Positions 1-6,987 are shown, counted from the first letter of the stretch. The stretch is DNA of 9,250 nt from CAZIDL01 sp964537825 (GCA_964537825.1 CAZIDL010000079.1:1-9250); one strand, 5' to 3'. Numbers and translations are program-made. Notes: generated by a model from the sequence alone, not told the origin.

Positions 1-302
1 ATGGAAATGAAAGCGATCCGCTTCGGGTTCTGCGGGTCGCTATTGTCCACCACATGGATGCCTCGATTCCGCTCGTTGATCAGGAGATATTCGTCCTTGG
101 CAAAGATCTTCCCGGGTTCCTTGATAGGCTGCGGTGAACCGCTGCTAACATCGCTCCGGAATTCGTCGAGGGGTTGATAGATGGGGACATAAGCTTTCCT
201 TTCCTTCACTTCTTTGCAGGAATCCTTCATGCAACCCGTGAGCAACGAGCAAAGGATGGCGAAAGAAAAGAAAGGGAGGCGGGCCAGGAAGTCCCAGCGC
301 AT
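1..302 (-). CDS. LVIVD-repeat lipoprotein, N-terminal part (runs off window)
   Basis: One hundred codons are visible, and the C-terminal part lies beyond position 1. The protein starts MRWDFLARLPFF, followed by a hydrophobic stretch and a lipobox LTGC at residues 21-24. It is therefore read as a lipoprotein lipidated on Cys24 and exported across the inner membrane. Residues 64-99 (KIFAKDEYLLINE, then HVVDNSDPQNPKRIAFI) match the pattern of Bacteroidota LVIVD-repeat proteins, which form beta-propeller-like surface or periplasmic proteins of unknown function. The ATG at 302-300 was chosen because it places the hydrophobic signal right after a short charged n-region. No clear ribosome site is seen, which is normal in this phylum. 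The gene is divergent from the exported protein at 341 with only 38 bp between them, so the two must share a very short control region. Family assignment rests on the first repeat only. Confidence 0.8.
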   Translation of the reverse strand, partial: MRWDFLARLPFFSFAILCSLLTGCMKDSCKEVKERKAYVPIYQPLDEFRSDVSSGSPQPIKEPGKIFAKDEYLLINERNRGIHVVDNSDPQNPKRIAFIS

Positions 303-340
303 AAGCTCTTCGAATTGCTTTCTTATGTACCAATTTAAAA

Positions 341-1225
341 ATGAGAACTAAATTAGAGCATATCAGCCCCTTGATCTTGAGGGTCCCGAGTTTCCATATA
401 CCCGTATTGGCGATATTCCTGCTCTTTATCTCCCCTTTTTACCTTAAAGCACAGAAAGGGGAGGGGGAGGATTATTACGAGAAAGTGGACGAACTGGTCC
501 TTAATGACGGGAGCGTCCTGAAGGGAAAGATCCTCGAATTGGGTGCGGATAGTTTGGAGATCGAGCTTAGTAGCGGTCAGCAACTCCGTTTTGCCCGCTC
601 CGGGATCCGAGAGATCCGTTTCGACGTTTCCCCGGCCTCGGAAGATCCGGCGGACCCGGGGCCGGATCGGGAGGAAGAGCTCCGGGCGGATGAGGAAGAA
701 GAGAGAGAGCCTCGCTATGCGACGGGCTATCAGAACGCTTTTATGCACGGTTGGTTCATGAACGCCGGGGATCAGAGGGTCAACCTCTCCTTTCTGGGAA
801 ATCCCTGGGTCGGTTCCCTCCATTCCTATCGCTTTTCCCCCCACTTTTTAGCAGGTCTGTTATTGAACTTCCATTTTTCGCTTGGTTCCACCTTTTATAG
901 CTATTCGGCAGGGATTAATGACATCTCGCTCTATTTGGAGGGGGATCTCCTGGAGCGTTCCAAGGTCACCCCTTTCTGGTACCTTCAGTGTGGCTATCCC
1001 CATTCCTTGAACGATGCCCTTTTCCGAGCGGGGGTCTCCACGGAAGGGGTGTCCGCGATCGGAGGGGTCGGGGCGAAACTCCATTACAAGAACACCCGTG
1101 CCGTGGCCCTTTCATTGGGCTATCAATTCATGCGCACGAAGCGGGATATGAGCCAATATCAGGGAGGATTTACCCGGCATGATGTTGTCAAAGGCTTGGC
1201 CTTAAGGATCGGTCTCTATTTCTGA
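341..1225 (+). CDS. Exported, probable outer-membrane beta-barrel protein of unknown function
   Basis: This is a 294-residue protein with a long signal peptide: hydrophobic core at about residues 20-35 and likely cleavage at LKA|Q (37|38). Residues about 49-95 form a small strand-rich domain (ELVLNDGSVLKGKILELG followed by GQQLRFARSGIREIRF). It resembles the SH3-like 'DGS...G.I' modules often seen at the N-terminus of Bacteroidota exported proteins. Residues about 96-126 are an acidic, proline-containing linker. Residues about 127-294 are rich in alternating aromatic/glycine strands and end in GLYF. A terminal aromatic residue is typical of outer-membrane barrels recognised by the BAM complex. 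No enzyme motif is visible and I cannot name a family, so both the barrel and the location are inferences from strand pattern and signal peptide. It is divergent from the lipoprotein at 302. The YtxH-like gene follows 83 bp downstream with its own promoter box. Confidence 0.75.
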   Translation: MRTKLEHISPLILRVPSFHIPVLAIFLLFISPFYLKAQKGEGEDYYEKVDELVLNDGSVLKGKILELGADSLEIELSSGQQLRFARSGIREIRFDVSPASEDPADPGPDREEELRADEEEEREPRYATGYQNAFMHGWFMNAGDQRVNLSFLGNPWVGSLHSYRFSPHFLAGLLLNFHFSLGSTFYSYSAGINDISLYLEGDLLERSKVTPFWYLQCGYPHSLNDALFRAGVSTEGVSAIGGVGAKLHYKNTRAVALSLGYQFMRTKRDMSQYQGGFTRHDVVKGLALRIGLYF

Positions 1226-1263
1226 GGGCACGCTTTTTCGGAACACTTTTGGTCGCAACCTTT

Positions 1264-1271
1264 TACATTTG
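1264..1271 (+). promoter_or_regulatory. -7 box (TACATTTG) for the YtxH-like gene
   Basis: TACATTTG is a perfect match to the Bacteroidota sigma-A -7 consensus TAnnTTTG. It lies 37 bp before the ATG at 1309 and predicts a start near 1278 with a leader of about 30 nt. No well-spaced -33 TTG is present: the nearest TTG (1249-1251) is only 12 bp upstream. Strength and exact -33 element are therefore uncertain. Confidence 0.5.
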
Positions 1272-1308
1272 TAGTCCCATTATAGAAGAACATAAAAGAT
1301 CAAAGTAC

Positions 1309-1497
1309 ATGCGCTATTTCTCAGCATTGCTCGTAGGTGCCGTCGCAGGCGGCGTCGCAGGTCTTCTCCTTGCACCCGCAAAGGGAGAAAAGACCCGTAA
1401 AAAGCTTAACAAACAAGCAGAAAGGGCTCGTAAGGAGATGGACGACCTGGTAAAGATCGGTCGGGACACCTACGAGCAGATCAGCAAGCTCAAGTGA
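1309..1497 (+). CDS. YtxH-domain small membrane-associated protein
   Basis: This is a 62-residue protein with a glycine/alanine-rich hydrophobic helix at about residues 4-22 (LLVGAVAGGVAGLLLAPAKG), then a highly charged K/R/E helix (KTRKKLNKQAERARKEMDDL). That is the standard YtxH (PF12732) layout: one short membrane segment with the LLAPxxG exit motif and a cytoplasmic amphipathic or coiled-coil tail. Relatives are often linked to general stress, but no biochemical role is established. I chose the ATG at 1309 rather than the in-frame TTG at 1249, because the TACATTTG box at 1264-1271 would lie inside the longer version and family members begin just before the hydrophobic helix. It is probably monocistronic. 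A hairpin follows the stop codon by 3 bp. Confidence 0.85.
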   Translation: MRYFSALLVGAVAGGVAGLLLAPAKGEKTRKKLNKQAERARKEMDDLVKIGRDTYEQISKLK

Positions 1498-1500
1498 GCT

Positions 1501-1517
1501 TCTTGGCTTAGCCAAGA
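1501..1517. terminator. Perfect 7-bp stem-loop after the YtxH-like gene
   Basis: TCTTGGC-TTA-GCCAAGA is a perfect 7-bp inverted repeat with a 3-nt loop, 3 bp past the YtxH stop. It has no T-run after it, so it may be a processing or mRNA-end hairpin rather than a classical intrinsic terminator. The remaining 119 bp up to the convergent gene end at 1637 also hold a run of seven G (1550-1556) inside a TGATCC...GGATCA inverted repeat (1535-1540 and 1573-1578) and a T6 run near 1600. None of these makes an obvious terminator. Confidence 0.35.
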
Positions 1518-1636
1518 TCGATCGGGTATTGCCTTGATCCACCCGCGAAGGGGGGGTATACGCACGTTATCGGGATCAGCACTTCGTTCAGGCCCTTTCC
1601 ATTTTTTATCCTCGCTTTGGAAATAAGTTCTTTGGA

Positions 1637-2338
1637 TCAGTGGATGCGCACTGGCTTGCTGAAGGATACGGAAGATCCTTCGAGGGAATGTGCGCTGCGT
1701 GGTCGGTCCCATTCCCATCCGTCCCTGGGTAGGGGGAAAAGGTCCGGGTCCGACCGGAGTTCGTGATCGAAGACCGGGTGGATCTTCCAATCCGGATGTT
1801 CAGCCCGGAACTTCCATAGCTTCCCGTTTTTCCTGAATATGAAGAAGCGAGGGTCAAGGATTTCCTCTTTGCCATCCGCATCGATCCCATCCATGTCCTT
1901 GCTGGCCCCGACCTTCATCGTGTTCCAGGCGGCTTCCGAAGCCCACAGGTATTGAGAGATCAAGCCGTCCTGGCCGAAACGGTGATCGTGGTCCATTCGG
2001 GTCCGTTCCGGATGATTCCCCAGGATCCATTTCGAGAGCAGAACGTGCCGCTTCCTTGGCATGAACTCTTTCAAGAGCACGGCCCCGTTCGTTCCGTCCT
2101 TTTTTGAACGGACATAAAAACGGAGGTCGAGTTTCGGGATCACGTCCTCTCCAGAGATCCGGAGCCCTTTGTAAGTGACCTCGCTCAGGAGATAAGCGCT
2201 CAAACCTATCAGCGCCTTGCCATCTGCTTCCAGGAGTTCCAACCCGGATGGCAGGAAGCGGCGAAGGGGCTGGCCATCCGCCCCGATCTCGAAATGGAGG
2301 ATGCGGTCCTGACGGGCTTTGAAATGGGGTCTTCTCAT
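1637..2338 (-). CDS. DUF2071 (YqjF-like) protein
   Basis: This 233-residue protein matches the DUF2071/YqjF family layout. It has an N-terminal LRRFLPSGLELLEADGKALIG block (about residues 25-45), corresponding to the family's 'L.p.LP.GleLd...G.a.vgl' signature. A 'LDLRFYVRSKKDG' strand follows (about 70-82), then the 'LLKEFMPRKRHVLLSKWILGN' block (about 88-108) and a conserved H/R-rich segment. The fold is related to acetoacetate decarboxylase, but no enzymatic role is established for the family. The reading frame stays open to an ATG at 2476, which would overlap the signal peptide of the divergent secreted deiminase. The ATG at 2338 (MRRPHFKARQ) gives normal family length and a 79-bp divergent gap, so I chose it. 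No consensus -7 box is visible in that gap. It is convergent with the YtxH-like gene. Confidence 0.72.
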   Translation of the reverse strand: MRRPHFKARQDRILHFEIGADGQPLRRFLPSGLELLEADGKALIGLSAYLLSEVTYKGLRISGEDVIPKLDLRFYVRSKKDGTNGAVLLKEFMPRKRHVLLSKWILGNHPERTRMDHDHRFGQDGLISQYLWASEAAWNTMKVGASKDMDGIDADGKEEILDPRFFIFRKNGKLWKFRAEHPDWKIHPVFDHELRSDPDLFPLPRDGWEWDRPRSAHSLEGSSVSFSKPVRIH

Positions 2339-2417
2339 CCCTTCGAGCTCAGAAGCTTGAAGTGGAAAGGATGGAATTTTCTTAACTTCATCATGAGGAA
2401 TCCTATCCGTTCTTTCT

Positions 2418-4190
2418 ATGAACAAACTTATACGGTTCTTTGCTTTCGGCCTTCCTTTTTTGCTCCTCTTAAGCATCGGGGAACAAGCTTCTGCTCAGAA
2501 AAAGGATCCCCTTCCCCACTATATGACAGCGGATGAAAAGCAAGAACTTCCGCTTTCTCACCTTAACGGATCCGCCCGCGGGACGACCGTCCCCCCTTCC
2601 TTTCCTGTCCGAACTGCAGCAGAATGGGAGGAGGTTCAGGCCCTCGTTGTCACCTGGACCGGCTATTACGATGTGCTTACCGAGATCGTCCGGCATGCAA
2701 AGAAAGAGGCGGAAGTGCTCATCATCTGTTCGGATTCTTCGAATGTGAAAAGCTCGCTATTCAGCGATGGTGTCAACGGGGATAGCCTCGATTTTCTGGA
2801 ACGTCCCTACAATTCCATTTGGATCCGGGATTACGGTCCCACGACGATGTACCGGAACGGGGTGGATTCCCTCAAACTGATGGATTGGATCTACAACCGT
2901 CCGCGTCCGGATGATGACGTGTTGCCGCAGGAGATCGCGGACCATTACGGGTACGAGCTTTTTGAGACAACAGCCTCCCCTTATCAGCTCACCAACCCGG
3001 GGGGGAACTTCATCCCTGACGGGATGGGAACTGCTTTTGCTTCCAATTTGGTCCTTGAGGAGAACGGGTCCGGGAACAGCTACGGGGTCCCCCCGAAGAC
3101 CGAATCCCAGATCGATAGCATTATGGAGGCCTTCATGGGGATCGAGCGTTACATCAAGATGGAAACCCTTCCCTATGATGTGATCCATCATATCGACATG
3201 CACATGAAGCTCCTCGATGAAGAGACCTTACTGGTGGGGGAGTATCCGGACGGAGTCGCTGACGGTCCGCAGATCGAGGCGAACCTACAGTACGTGCTGG
3301 ACAGCTTTCAGTCAGCCTTTGGTGATCCTTTTGAAGTGGTGCGGATCCCGATGCCGCCTGATGGAAATGGCGATTATCCCGACGATAATGGTGAATACCG
3401 GACTTATACCAACAGCGTGTTCGTGAACAACAGCATTATCGTCCCGACCTACGAGGAAAAATACGATACGACCGCGCTCGATATCTACCGGGAGGCCTTA
3501 CCCGGCTACAAAGTGCGCGGGGTGGAGTCGAACGACATCATTCAATCCCTGGGAGCTATCCATTGCGTCACCAAACTGATCGGGGTCGAAGCTCCGCTTC
3601 GGATCGTGCATCAACCCCTCGAAAACACGCAGGATACGATCAACGGTTATCAAGTGGAGGCCAAGCTCCAGCATCGGAGCGATATCGCCTCGGCCACCCT
3701 GTATTATACCACCGATACCTCGAACGGTTATCAAAGCAGTTCCATGAGTCTGGCCGATCCCGCGAACGAGAATTGGTCCGCTGTTATACCGGCTCAGAGT
3801 GCGGGAGAGACCGTTTATTATTACGTGGAGGCCACGGCGAACAGCGGAAAAGAACAAACCCGGCCTATGCCTGCGCCGGAAGGGTATTGGAGTTTCGAAG
3901 TGATGGCTCCCTCCAGTTTGGAAGATCATATGCATGAAGCTTCCTTCGAGGTTTACCCGAACCCCGCAGATGCTATCACTTGTGTCGATCTGGACATTCC
4001 GAAGGCCACGAGCGGGAAAGTATTGCTCCGAACCCTGGATGGTAGAAAGGTTCGAGTGCTCCATCGGGGAAGGATCCCTCAAGGGGAGCCGAAGTATTTC
4101 TTTGATGCGGAGGATCTTGCACCGGGTTCCTACCTGCTGGTCCTGAGCACGGAACTGGGGCGGCGGGTGAAGAAGGTGATGGTGGAGTGA
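2418..4190 (+). CDS. Secreted peptidylarginine deiminase-like (agmatine deiminase superfamily) protein with T9SS sorting domain
   Basis: A 590-residue exported enzyme predicted to hydrolyse the guanidinium group of arginine (peptide or free) to citrulline and ammonia. It has a signal peptide at 1-26 (cleavage ASA|Q) and a PAD_porph-type catalytic domain at about 60-390. An Ig-like domain follows at about 395-497, then a T9SS tail at about 508-590 (VYPNPADA at the start, APGSYLLVLS and a basic KKVMVE end). The key residues of Porphyromonas PPAD all have counterparts: Asp138 in WIRDYGP, His258 and Asp260 in HHIDMHMK, Asn332 in YTNSV and Cys383 in AIHCVTK. The NRPRP motif (Arg161, Arg163) sits where PPAD's Arg152/Arg154 hold the carboxylate of C-terminal arginine. 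The product is therefore probably exported by the Sec system and then T9SS, and released or surface-anchored. It is divergent from the DUF2071 gene and convergent with paaD, with only 7 bp between stop codons. A weak 6-bp stem (4172-4177/4190-4195) spans its end. Substrate (peptidylarginine versus agmatine) is inferred, not proven. Confidence 0.88.
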   Translation: MNKLIRFFAFGLPFLLLLSIGEQASAQKKDPLPHYMTADEKQELPLSHLNGSARGTTVPPSFPVRTAAEWEEVQALVVTWTGYYDVLTEIVRHAKKEAEVLIICSDSSNVKSSLFSDGVNGDSLDFLERPYNSIWIRDYGPTTMYRNGVDSLKLMDWIYNRPRPDDDVLPQEIADHYGYELFETTASPYQLTNPGGNFIPDGMGTAFASNLVLEENGSGNSYGVPPKTESQIDSIMEAFMGIERYIKMETLPYDVIHHIDMHMKLLDEETLLVGEYPDGVADGPQIEANLQYVLDSFQSAFGDPFEVVRIPMPPDGNGDYPDDNGEYRTYTNSVFVNNSIIVPTYEEKYDTTALDIYREALPGYKVRGVESNDIIQSLGAIHCVTKLIGVEAPLRIVHQPLENTQDTINGYQVEAKLQHRSDIASATLYYTTDTSNGYQSSSMSLADPANENWSAVIPAQSAGETVYYYVEATANSGKEQTRPMPAPEGYWSFEVMAPSSLEDHMHEASFEVYPNPADAITCVDLDIPKATSGKVLLRTLDGRKVRVLHRGRIPQGEPKYFFDAEDLAPGSYLLVLSTELGRRVKKVMVE

Positions 4191-4197
4191 CCTTCCT

Positions 4198-4707
4198 TTA
4201 ACGCAAACATTTGAAATAGTCGAAAGCCTCTCCACAGTCATTGCACTGATGGAGGGCTTTGCAGGCGGTCGATCCGAATTGATTGATCAGGCGGGTGTTC
4301 CGGGAGCCGCACTGCGGGCATTGGATCTCTGTCTTTGCCCCTGGAAGTAGGGCATTTTTGTCTTCTGTCGATTCCTCTGGGGGAGCGATGCCGTATTCCT
4401 TGAGCTTTTTCCTTCCCTCGGGGGTGATATCGTCCGTGCTCCAAGCGGGGGAAAGGACCTCTTCTACCTGAACGTCCTCGAAGCCTTCTTTTTTGAGCCG
4501 CTCTTTGATATCCGCTTCCATTACTTTCATGGCAGGGCATCCCGAGTAAGTAGGCGTTATCCTGACGCGGATATGGTCCCCGTCGAGCTCGATATCCCGG
4601 AGAACACCCAGCTCGATCAAACTTATCGCAGGGATCTCCGGGTCCTTCACTTCCTGAAGGAGCTCCCGAATGCGGTATTCACCCTTATTCTCGCTCACCT
4701 CGACCAT
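4198..4707 (-). CDS. paaD: Phenylacetyl-CoA epoxidase maturation protein PaaD
   Basis: A 169-residue protein of the usual PaaD length. Residues 22-26 DPEIP followed by ELGVLRDIEL, and TPTYSGCPAM with Cys57, are the signature of the MIP18/DUF59 family. The C-terminus is a zinc-ribbon-like segment with Cys130/Cys133 (CPQC), Cys149, Cys155/Cys158 (CNDC) and Cys167. PaaD is needed for an active epoxidase in known systems but is not part of the purified PaaABCE complex. It is thought to help assemble the PaaE iron-sulfur centre or the diiron site. It is the last gene of the minus-strand paaABCD operon, 41 bp after paaC, the widest gap in the operon. Its stop lies 7 bp from the stop of the convergent deiminase gene. 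The ATG at 4707 gives the family start MVEVSENKGEY just before the DUF59 helix. Confidence 0.93.
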   Translation of the reverse strand: MVEVSENKGEYRIRELLQEVKDPEIPAISLIELGVLRDIELDGDHIRVRITPTYSGCPAMKVMEADIKERLKKEGFEDVQVEEVLSPAWSTDDITPEGRKKLKEYGIAPPEESTEDKNALLPGAKTEIQCPQCGSRNTRLINQFGSTACKALHQCNDCGEAFDYFKCLR

Positions 4708-4748
4708 GCTTTAACGAAGAACAGCCTCGGAGCATGGGATGTTCGGGA

Positions 4749-5507
4749 TCACCACTCGGCGTCGGGGTAGGCCCGGGGCAGGTATTGCATCTCGGCCAGG
4801 ATATAACCGAGGTGTTCGGTATGGTGTCCTTTTCGGGCACCGGTGAACATGAATTCATTCTCCGGCGCTTCGAGCTTGCATTCCTGGAGGACCGGGTTGA
4901 CGGTCGCTTCCCATTCCTTCTGAAGCGCTTGAGGGTCCGGAGCGATCCCTTCCTGATGGACCTTTTCATCCACTTCGTCCCCTTTGAAGAGCTCGCCCGT
5001 GTACATCCAAAGGCGCTCCAGTGCTCCCTGCATCTTTTCATGGCTCTCCTCGGTCCCTTGTCCGAGCCGATAGATCCATTGCTTGCTATGGCGGAGATGA
5101 TAAGAGGATTCCTTGATGGCCTTGGCAGCGATCCCCTGGAGCCGCTCATCCTTGCTTTCCTGGAGCTGGGTGAGCAGGGCATGATCGAAGGCATCGTAAA
5201 AGAACTGCCGTAGCATGGTATCCCCGAAATGCCCATTGGGTTGCTCGACGAGGTTGAAGTTCCTGAAGTCCATCACATCCCGATGATAGGCCAGGTCGTC
5301 CTCCGAGCGGCCTTTTCCTTCCACTTCACCAGCGTATTTCAGATAGTTGGTGGCTTGTCCGATGAAGTCGAGCGCGATGTTGGTCATCGCGATGTCTTCC
5401 TCCAGGATCGGACCGTGGCCACACCATTCGGAAAGGCGGTGGCCGAGGATCAATGCGTTATCGCCAAGTCTGAGACAGTATTCGAAAAGGGCTTCCTCGC
5501 GCTCCAT
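4749..5507 (-). CDS. paaC: Phenylacetyl-CoA 1,2-epoxidase structural subunit PaaC
   Basis: A 252-residue protein, close to the E. coli PaaC length. Recognisable blocks in order are CLRLGDNALILGHRLSEWCG (residues 11-30), VEQPNGHFGDT (about 87-97), AKAIKESSYHLRHS (about 128-141) and a C-terminal HTEHLGYILAEMQYL. PaaC has the ferritin-like helical fold of PaaA but does not carry the catalytic diiron site. It forms the heterodimeric core with PaaA and contributes to phenylacetyl-CoA binding. It starts 3 bp after the paaB stop, a spacing that suggests translational coupling and stoichiometric production. Confidence 0.95.
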   Translation of the reverse strand: MEREEALFEYCLRLGDNALILGHRLSEWCGHGPILEEDIAMTNIALDFIGQATNYLKYAGEVEGKGRSEDDLAYHRDVMDFRNFNLVEQPNGHFGDTMLRQFFYDAFDHALLTQLQESKDERLQGIAAKAIKESSYHLRHSKQWIYRLGQGTEESHEKMQGALERLWMYTGELFKGDEVDEKVHQEGIAPDPQALQKEWEATVNPVLQECKLEAPENEFMFTGARKGHHTEHLGYILAEMQYLPRAYPDAEW

Positions 5508-5510
5508 AGA

Positions 5511-5831
5511 TCAGATGTACTTGACGCCTTCGGGGATGTGATAAAAGGTGGGGTGCCGGTAGACCTTGTCGTTGGCCGGATCGAAGAATTCCCCCTGTTC
5601 GTCCGGCGTGGAAGCGATGATGGAATGTCCCGGTATGACCCAGATGCTCGTCCCTTCATTGCGCCGGGTATAAACGTCCCGCGCGTTCTGCAGGGCCATC
5701 TCAGGGTCGGGGGCATGAACGCTTCCGACATGTTTGTGGGGGGTCCCGGGTTTCTTTTGAACGAAGACCTCCCAAAGGGGCCACTGGGTCTCTTTTTGTC
5801 CTTCCTGGCCGTTGTTCTTCTGATCCTCCAT
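5511..5831 (-). CDS. paaB: Phenylacetyl-CoA 1,2-epoxidase subunit PaaB
   Basis: A 106-residue protein, slightly longer than E. coli PaaB because of a polar N-terminal extension (about residues 1-15, rich in Q, E, K, N). The core is highly typical: WPLWEVFVQKKPGTPHKHVG, then PDPEMALQNARDVYTRRNEG, SIWVIP, and GEFFDPANDKVYRHPTFYHIP near the C-terminus. PaaB bridges PaaAC dimers into the larger epoxidase assembly and is thought to mediate contact with the PaaE reductase. It lies 13 bp after paaA and 3 bp before paaC. Confidence 0.95.
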   Translation of the reverse strand: MEDQKNNGQEGQKETQWPLWEVFVQKKPGTPHKHVGSVHAPDPEMALQNARDVYTRRNEGTSIWVIPGHSIIASTPDEQGEFFDPANDKVYRHPTFYHIPEGVKYI

Positions 5832-5844
5832 AGCTTTTTGGTCC

Positions 5845-6813
5845 TTAAGCAGCTACTTCTTGTTCTTTGGCCTTTTTGGCAGCATATGCGTCAGCGGCCG
5901 CTCTTACCCAATGGCCTTCCTTGTCGGCCTTGGTGCGGGCCTGCATCCGTTCTTTGTTGCAGGGGCCTTTCCCTTTCAGCACCTTCCAGAACTCATCCCA
6001 GTTGATCTCCCCGAAATCGTAATGCCCTTTCTCTTCGTTCCATTGAAGGTCCGGGTCCGGGATCTTCAGGCCCAGGAAATCAGCCTGAGGAACCGTGCGG
6101 TCGATGAACTGCTGACGAAGGGCGTCGTTGGTCTCCCGCTTCACCTTCCAGGTCATCAGTTCGTCGCTGTTGGTGGAATCGCTGTCGGGCGGACCGAACA
6201 TCATAAGGGAAGGCCACCACCAACGGTCCACCGCATCCTGGGCCATCCGTTGTTGAGCTTCGTTCCCGTTGGCAAGGGTCGTCATGATCTCATAGCCCTG
6301 CCGGTGATGGAAGCTCTCCTCGCGGCATATGCGTTGCATGGCACGCGAATAAGGCCCGTAGGAGGTTCGCTGGAGCATGACCTGATTGATCAGGGCGGCT
6401 CCGTCGACCAACCAACCGATCGCACCGATATCCGCCCAGGTCATCGTGGGATAATTGAAAATGCTCGAATACTTGGCCTTGCCTTTATGGAGGTCGGTTA
6501 TAAGGTCTTCCCGACCGATCCCGAGCGTCTCGGTAGCGCTGTAAATGTAGAGTCCGTGCCCGGCCTCGTCCTGGACCTTCGCCAGCAAAGCAGCTTTGCG
6601 TCGAAGGCTCGGAGCTCGTGTGATCCAGTTCCCTTCAGGAAGCATCCCGATGATCTCCGAGTGCGCATGTTGGGACATCATGCGGATCAATTGCTTCCGG
6701 TAGCGTTCCGGCATATCGTCCTTCGGTTCCACTTTGTTCTCACCGTCCACGTATTCCTGGAATTTGTCGAGGAATTCCTGGCTTTCCGGGTATTTTTCTT
6801 CGTCCTTGGCCAT
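5845..6813 (-). CDS. paaA: Phenylacetyl-CoA 1,2-epoxidase catalytic subunit PaaA
   Basis: A 322-residue diiron oxygenase subunit that inserts one oxygen atom into phenylacetyl-CoA to give the ring-1,2-epoxide, the first committed ring-attack step of the phenylacetate pathway. Metal-ligand motifs are present: Glu53 in QHAHSEIIGMLPEGNW, Glu83/His86 in KVQDEAGHG, Asp137 in GWLVDGAA, and the Glu165/Glu166-SerPhe-His169 block in ICREESFHHRQG. Other family blocks are KYSSIFNYPTMTWADIG, RWWWPSLMMFGP and IPDPDL. Homologues start close to the ATG at 6813 (MAKDEEKYPE). An upstream in-frame ATG at 6858 would add 15 basic residues and lies only about 25 nt after the predicted transcription start, so it cannot be excluded. 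It is first in paaABCD and diverges from paaE. A perfect -7 box lies at 6897-6890. Confidence 0.95.
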   Translation of the reverse strand: MAKDEEKYPESQEFLDKFQEYVDGENKVEPKDDMPERYRKQLIRMMSQHAHSEIIGMLPEGNWITRAPSLRRKAALLAKVQDEAGHGLYIYSATETLGIGREDLITDLHKGKAKYSSIFNYPTMTWADIGAIGWLVDGAALINQVMLQRTSYGPYSRAMQRICREESFHHRQGYEIMTTLANGNEAQQRMAQDAVDRWWWPSLMMFGPPDSDSTNSDELMTWKVKRETNDALRQQFIDRTVPQADFLGLKIPDPDLQWNEEKGHYDFGEINWDEFWKVLKGKGPCNKERMQARTKADKEGHWVRAAADAYAAKKAKEQEVAA

Positions 6814-6889
6814 ATTCTCTTTGCTTTGTCTTCGGGCTGGAGCGATTTTGGATCGCATGTGATGATAGCCCGAGAACGGATCTTCCCCA

Positions 6890-6897
6890 CAAATTTA
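6890..6897 (-). promoter_or_regulatory. -7 box (TAAATTTG on the minus strand) for paaABCD
   Basis: Read on the minus strand, this is TAAATTTG, a perfect TAnnTTTG match. It predicts transcription starting near 6883 and a leader of about 70 nt to the ATG at 6813. The nearest upstream TTG is 25 bp away, longer than usual, so the -33 contact may be weak or replaced by an activator. Confidence 0.55.
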
Positions 6898-6962
6898 AGG
6901 AAAGATCCCGCTCATATTTCTTCAACAAGCCGATCTGCTACCTGTTCAGATCCCTGAGCGGC

Positions 6963-6975
6963 GATCCCACGGATC
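6963..6975. promoter_or_regulatory. Candidate operator: GATCC-CAC-GGATC inverted repeat
   Basis: A perfect inverted repeat of 5-bp arms and 3-bp centre ends 5 bp upstream of the paaE -7 box, so a protein bound here would sit in the promoter spacer. It lies between the two divergent -7 boxes, about 66 bp from the paaA box. Phenylacetate genes are often controlled by TetR- or GntR-type repressors that respond to phenylacetyl-CoA, but no regulator gene is in the window. Short arms of this kind can arise by chance, especially where GATC is frequent. Confidence 0.25.
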
Positions 6976-6979
6976 CTAC

Positions 6980-6987
6980 TAGTTTTG
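6980..6987 (+). promoter_or_regulatory. -7 box (TAGTTTTG) for paaE and the SDR gene
   Basis: A perfect TAnnTTTG match, predicting a start near 6994 and a leader of about 19 nt to the ATG at 7013. No -33 TTG occurs at the normal spacing. The box also argues against the upstream in-frame TTG at 6992 as the paaE start. Confidence 0.55.

Noticed and set aside
303..340. TAAATTGG on the minus strand (337-330) as a -7 box for the lipoprotein gene
   Set aside because: It has one mismatch to TAnnTTTG and no -33 TTG at suitable spacing. It is possible but too weak to annotate.
1249..1308. TTG-initiated 20-residue extension of the YtxH-like protein
   Set aside because: The perfect -7 box TACATTTG lies inside it, and the hydrophobic helix normally starts right after the initiator.
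2339..2476. 46-residue N-terminal extension of the DUF2071 gene
   Set aside because: It would overlap the signal peptide of the divergent deiminase and exceed family length. The ATG at 2338 fits better.
3498..4241. Minus-strand open frame of 247 codons opposite the deiminase C-terminal half
   Set aside because: The plus strand encodes the Ig-like and T9SS domains there. The antisense product is rich in shadow-type H/R/G composition and would overlap paaD.
5229..6005. Plus-strand open frame of 258 codons opposite paaC, paaB and the end of paaA
   Set aside because: It crosses three well-recognised genes on the other strand and has no family resemblance.
5860..6957. Plus-strand open frame of 365 codons opposite paaA
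   Set aside because: It is the antisense shadow of paaA, whose protein is recognised over its whole length. The shadow protein shows no motif and runs through both promoter regions.
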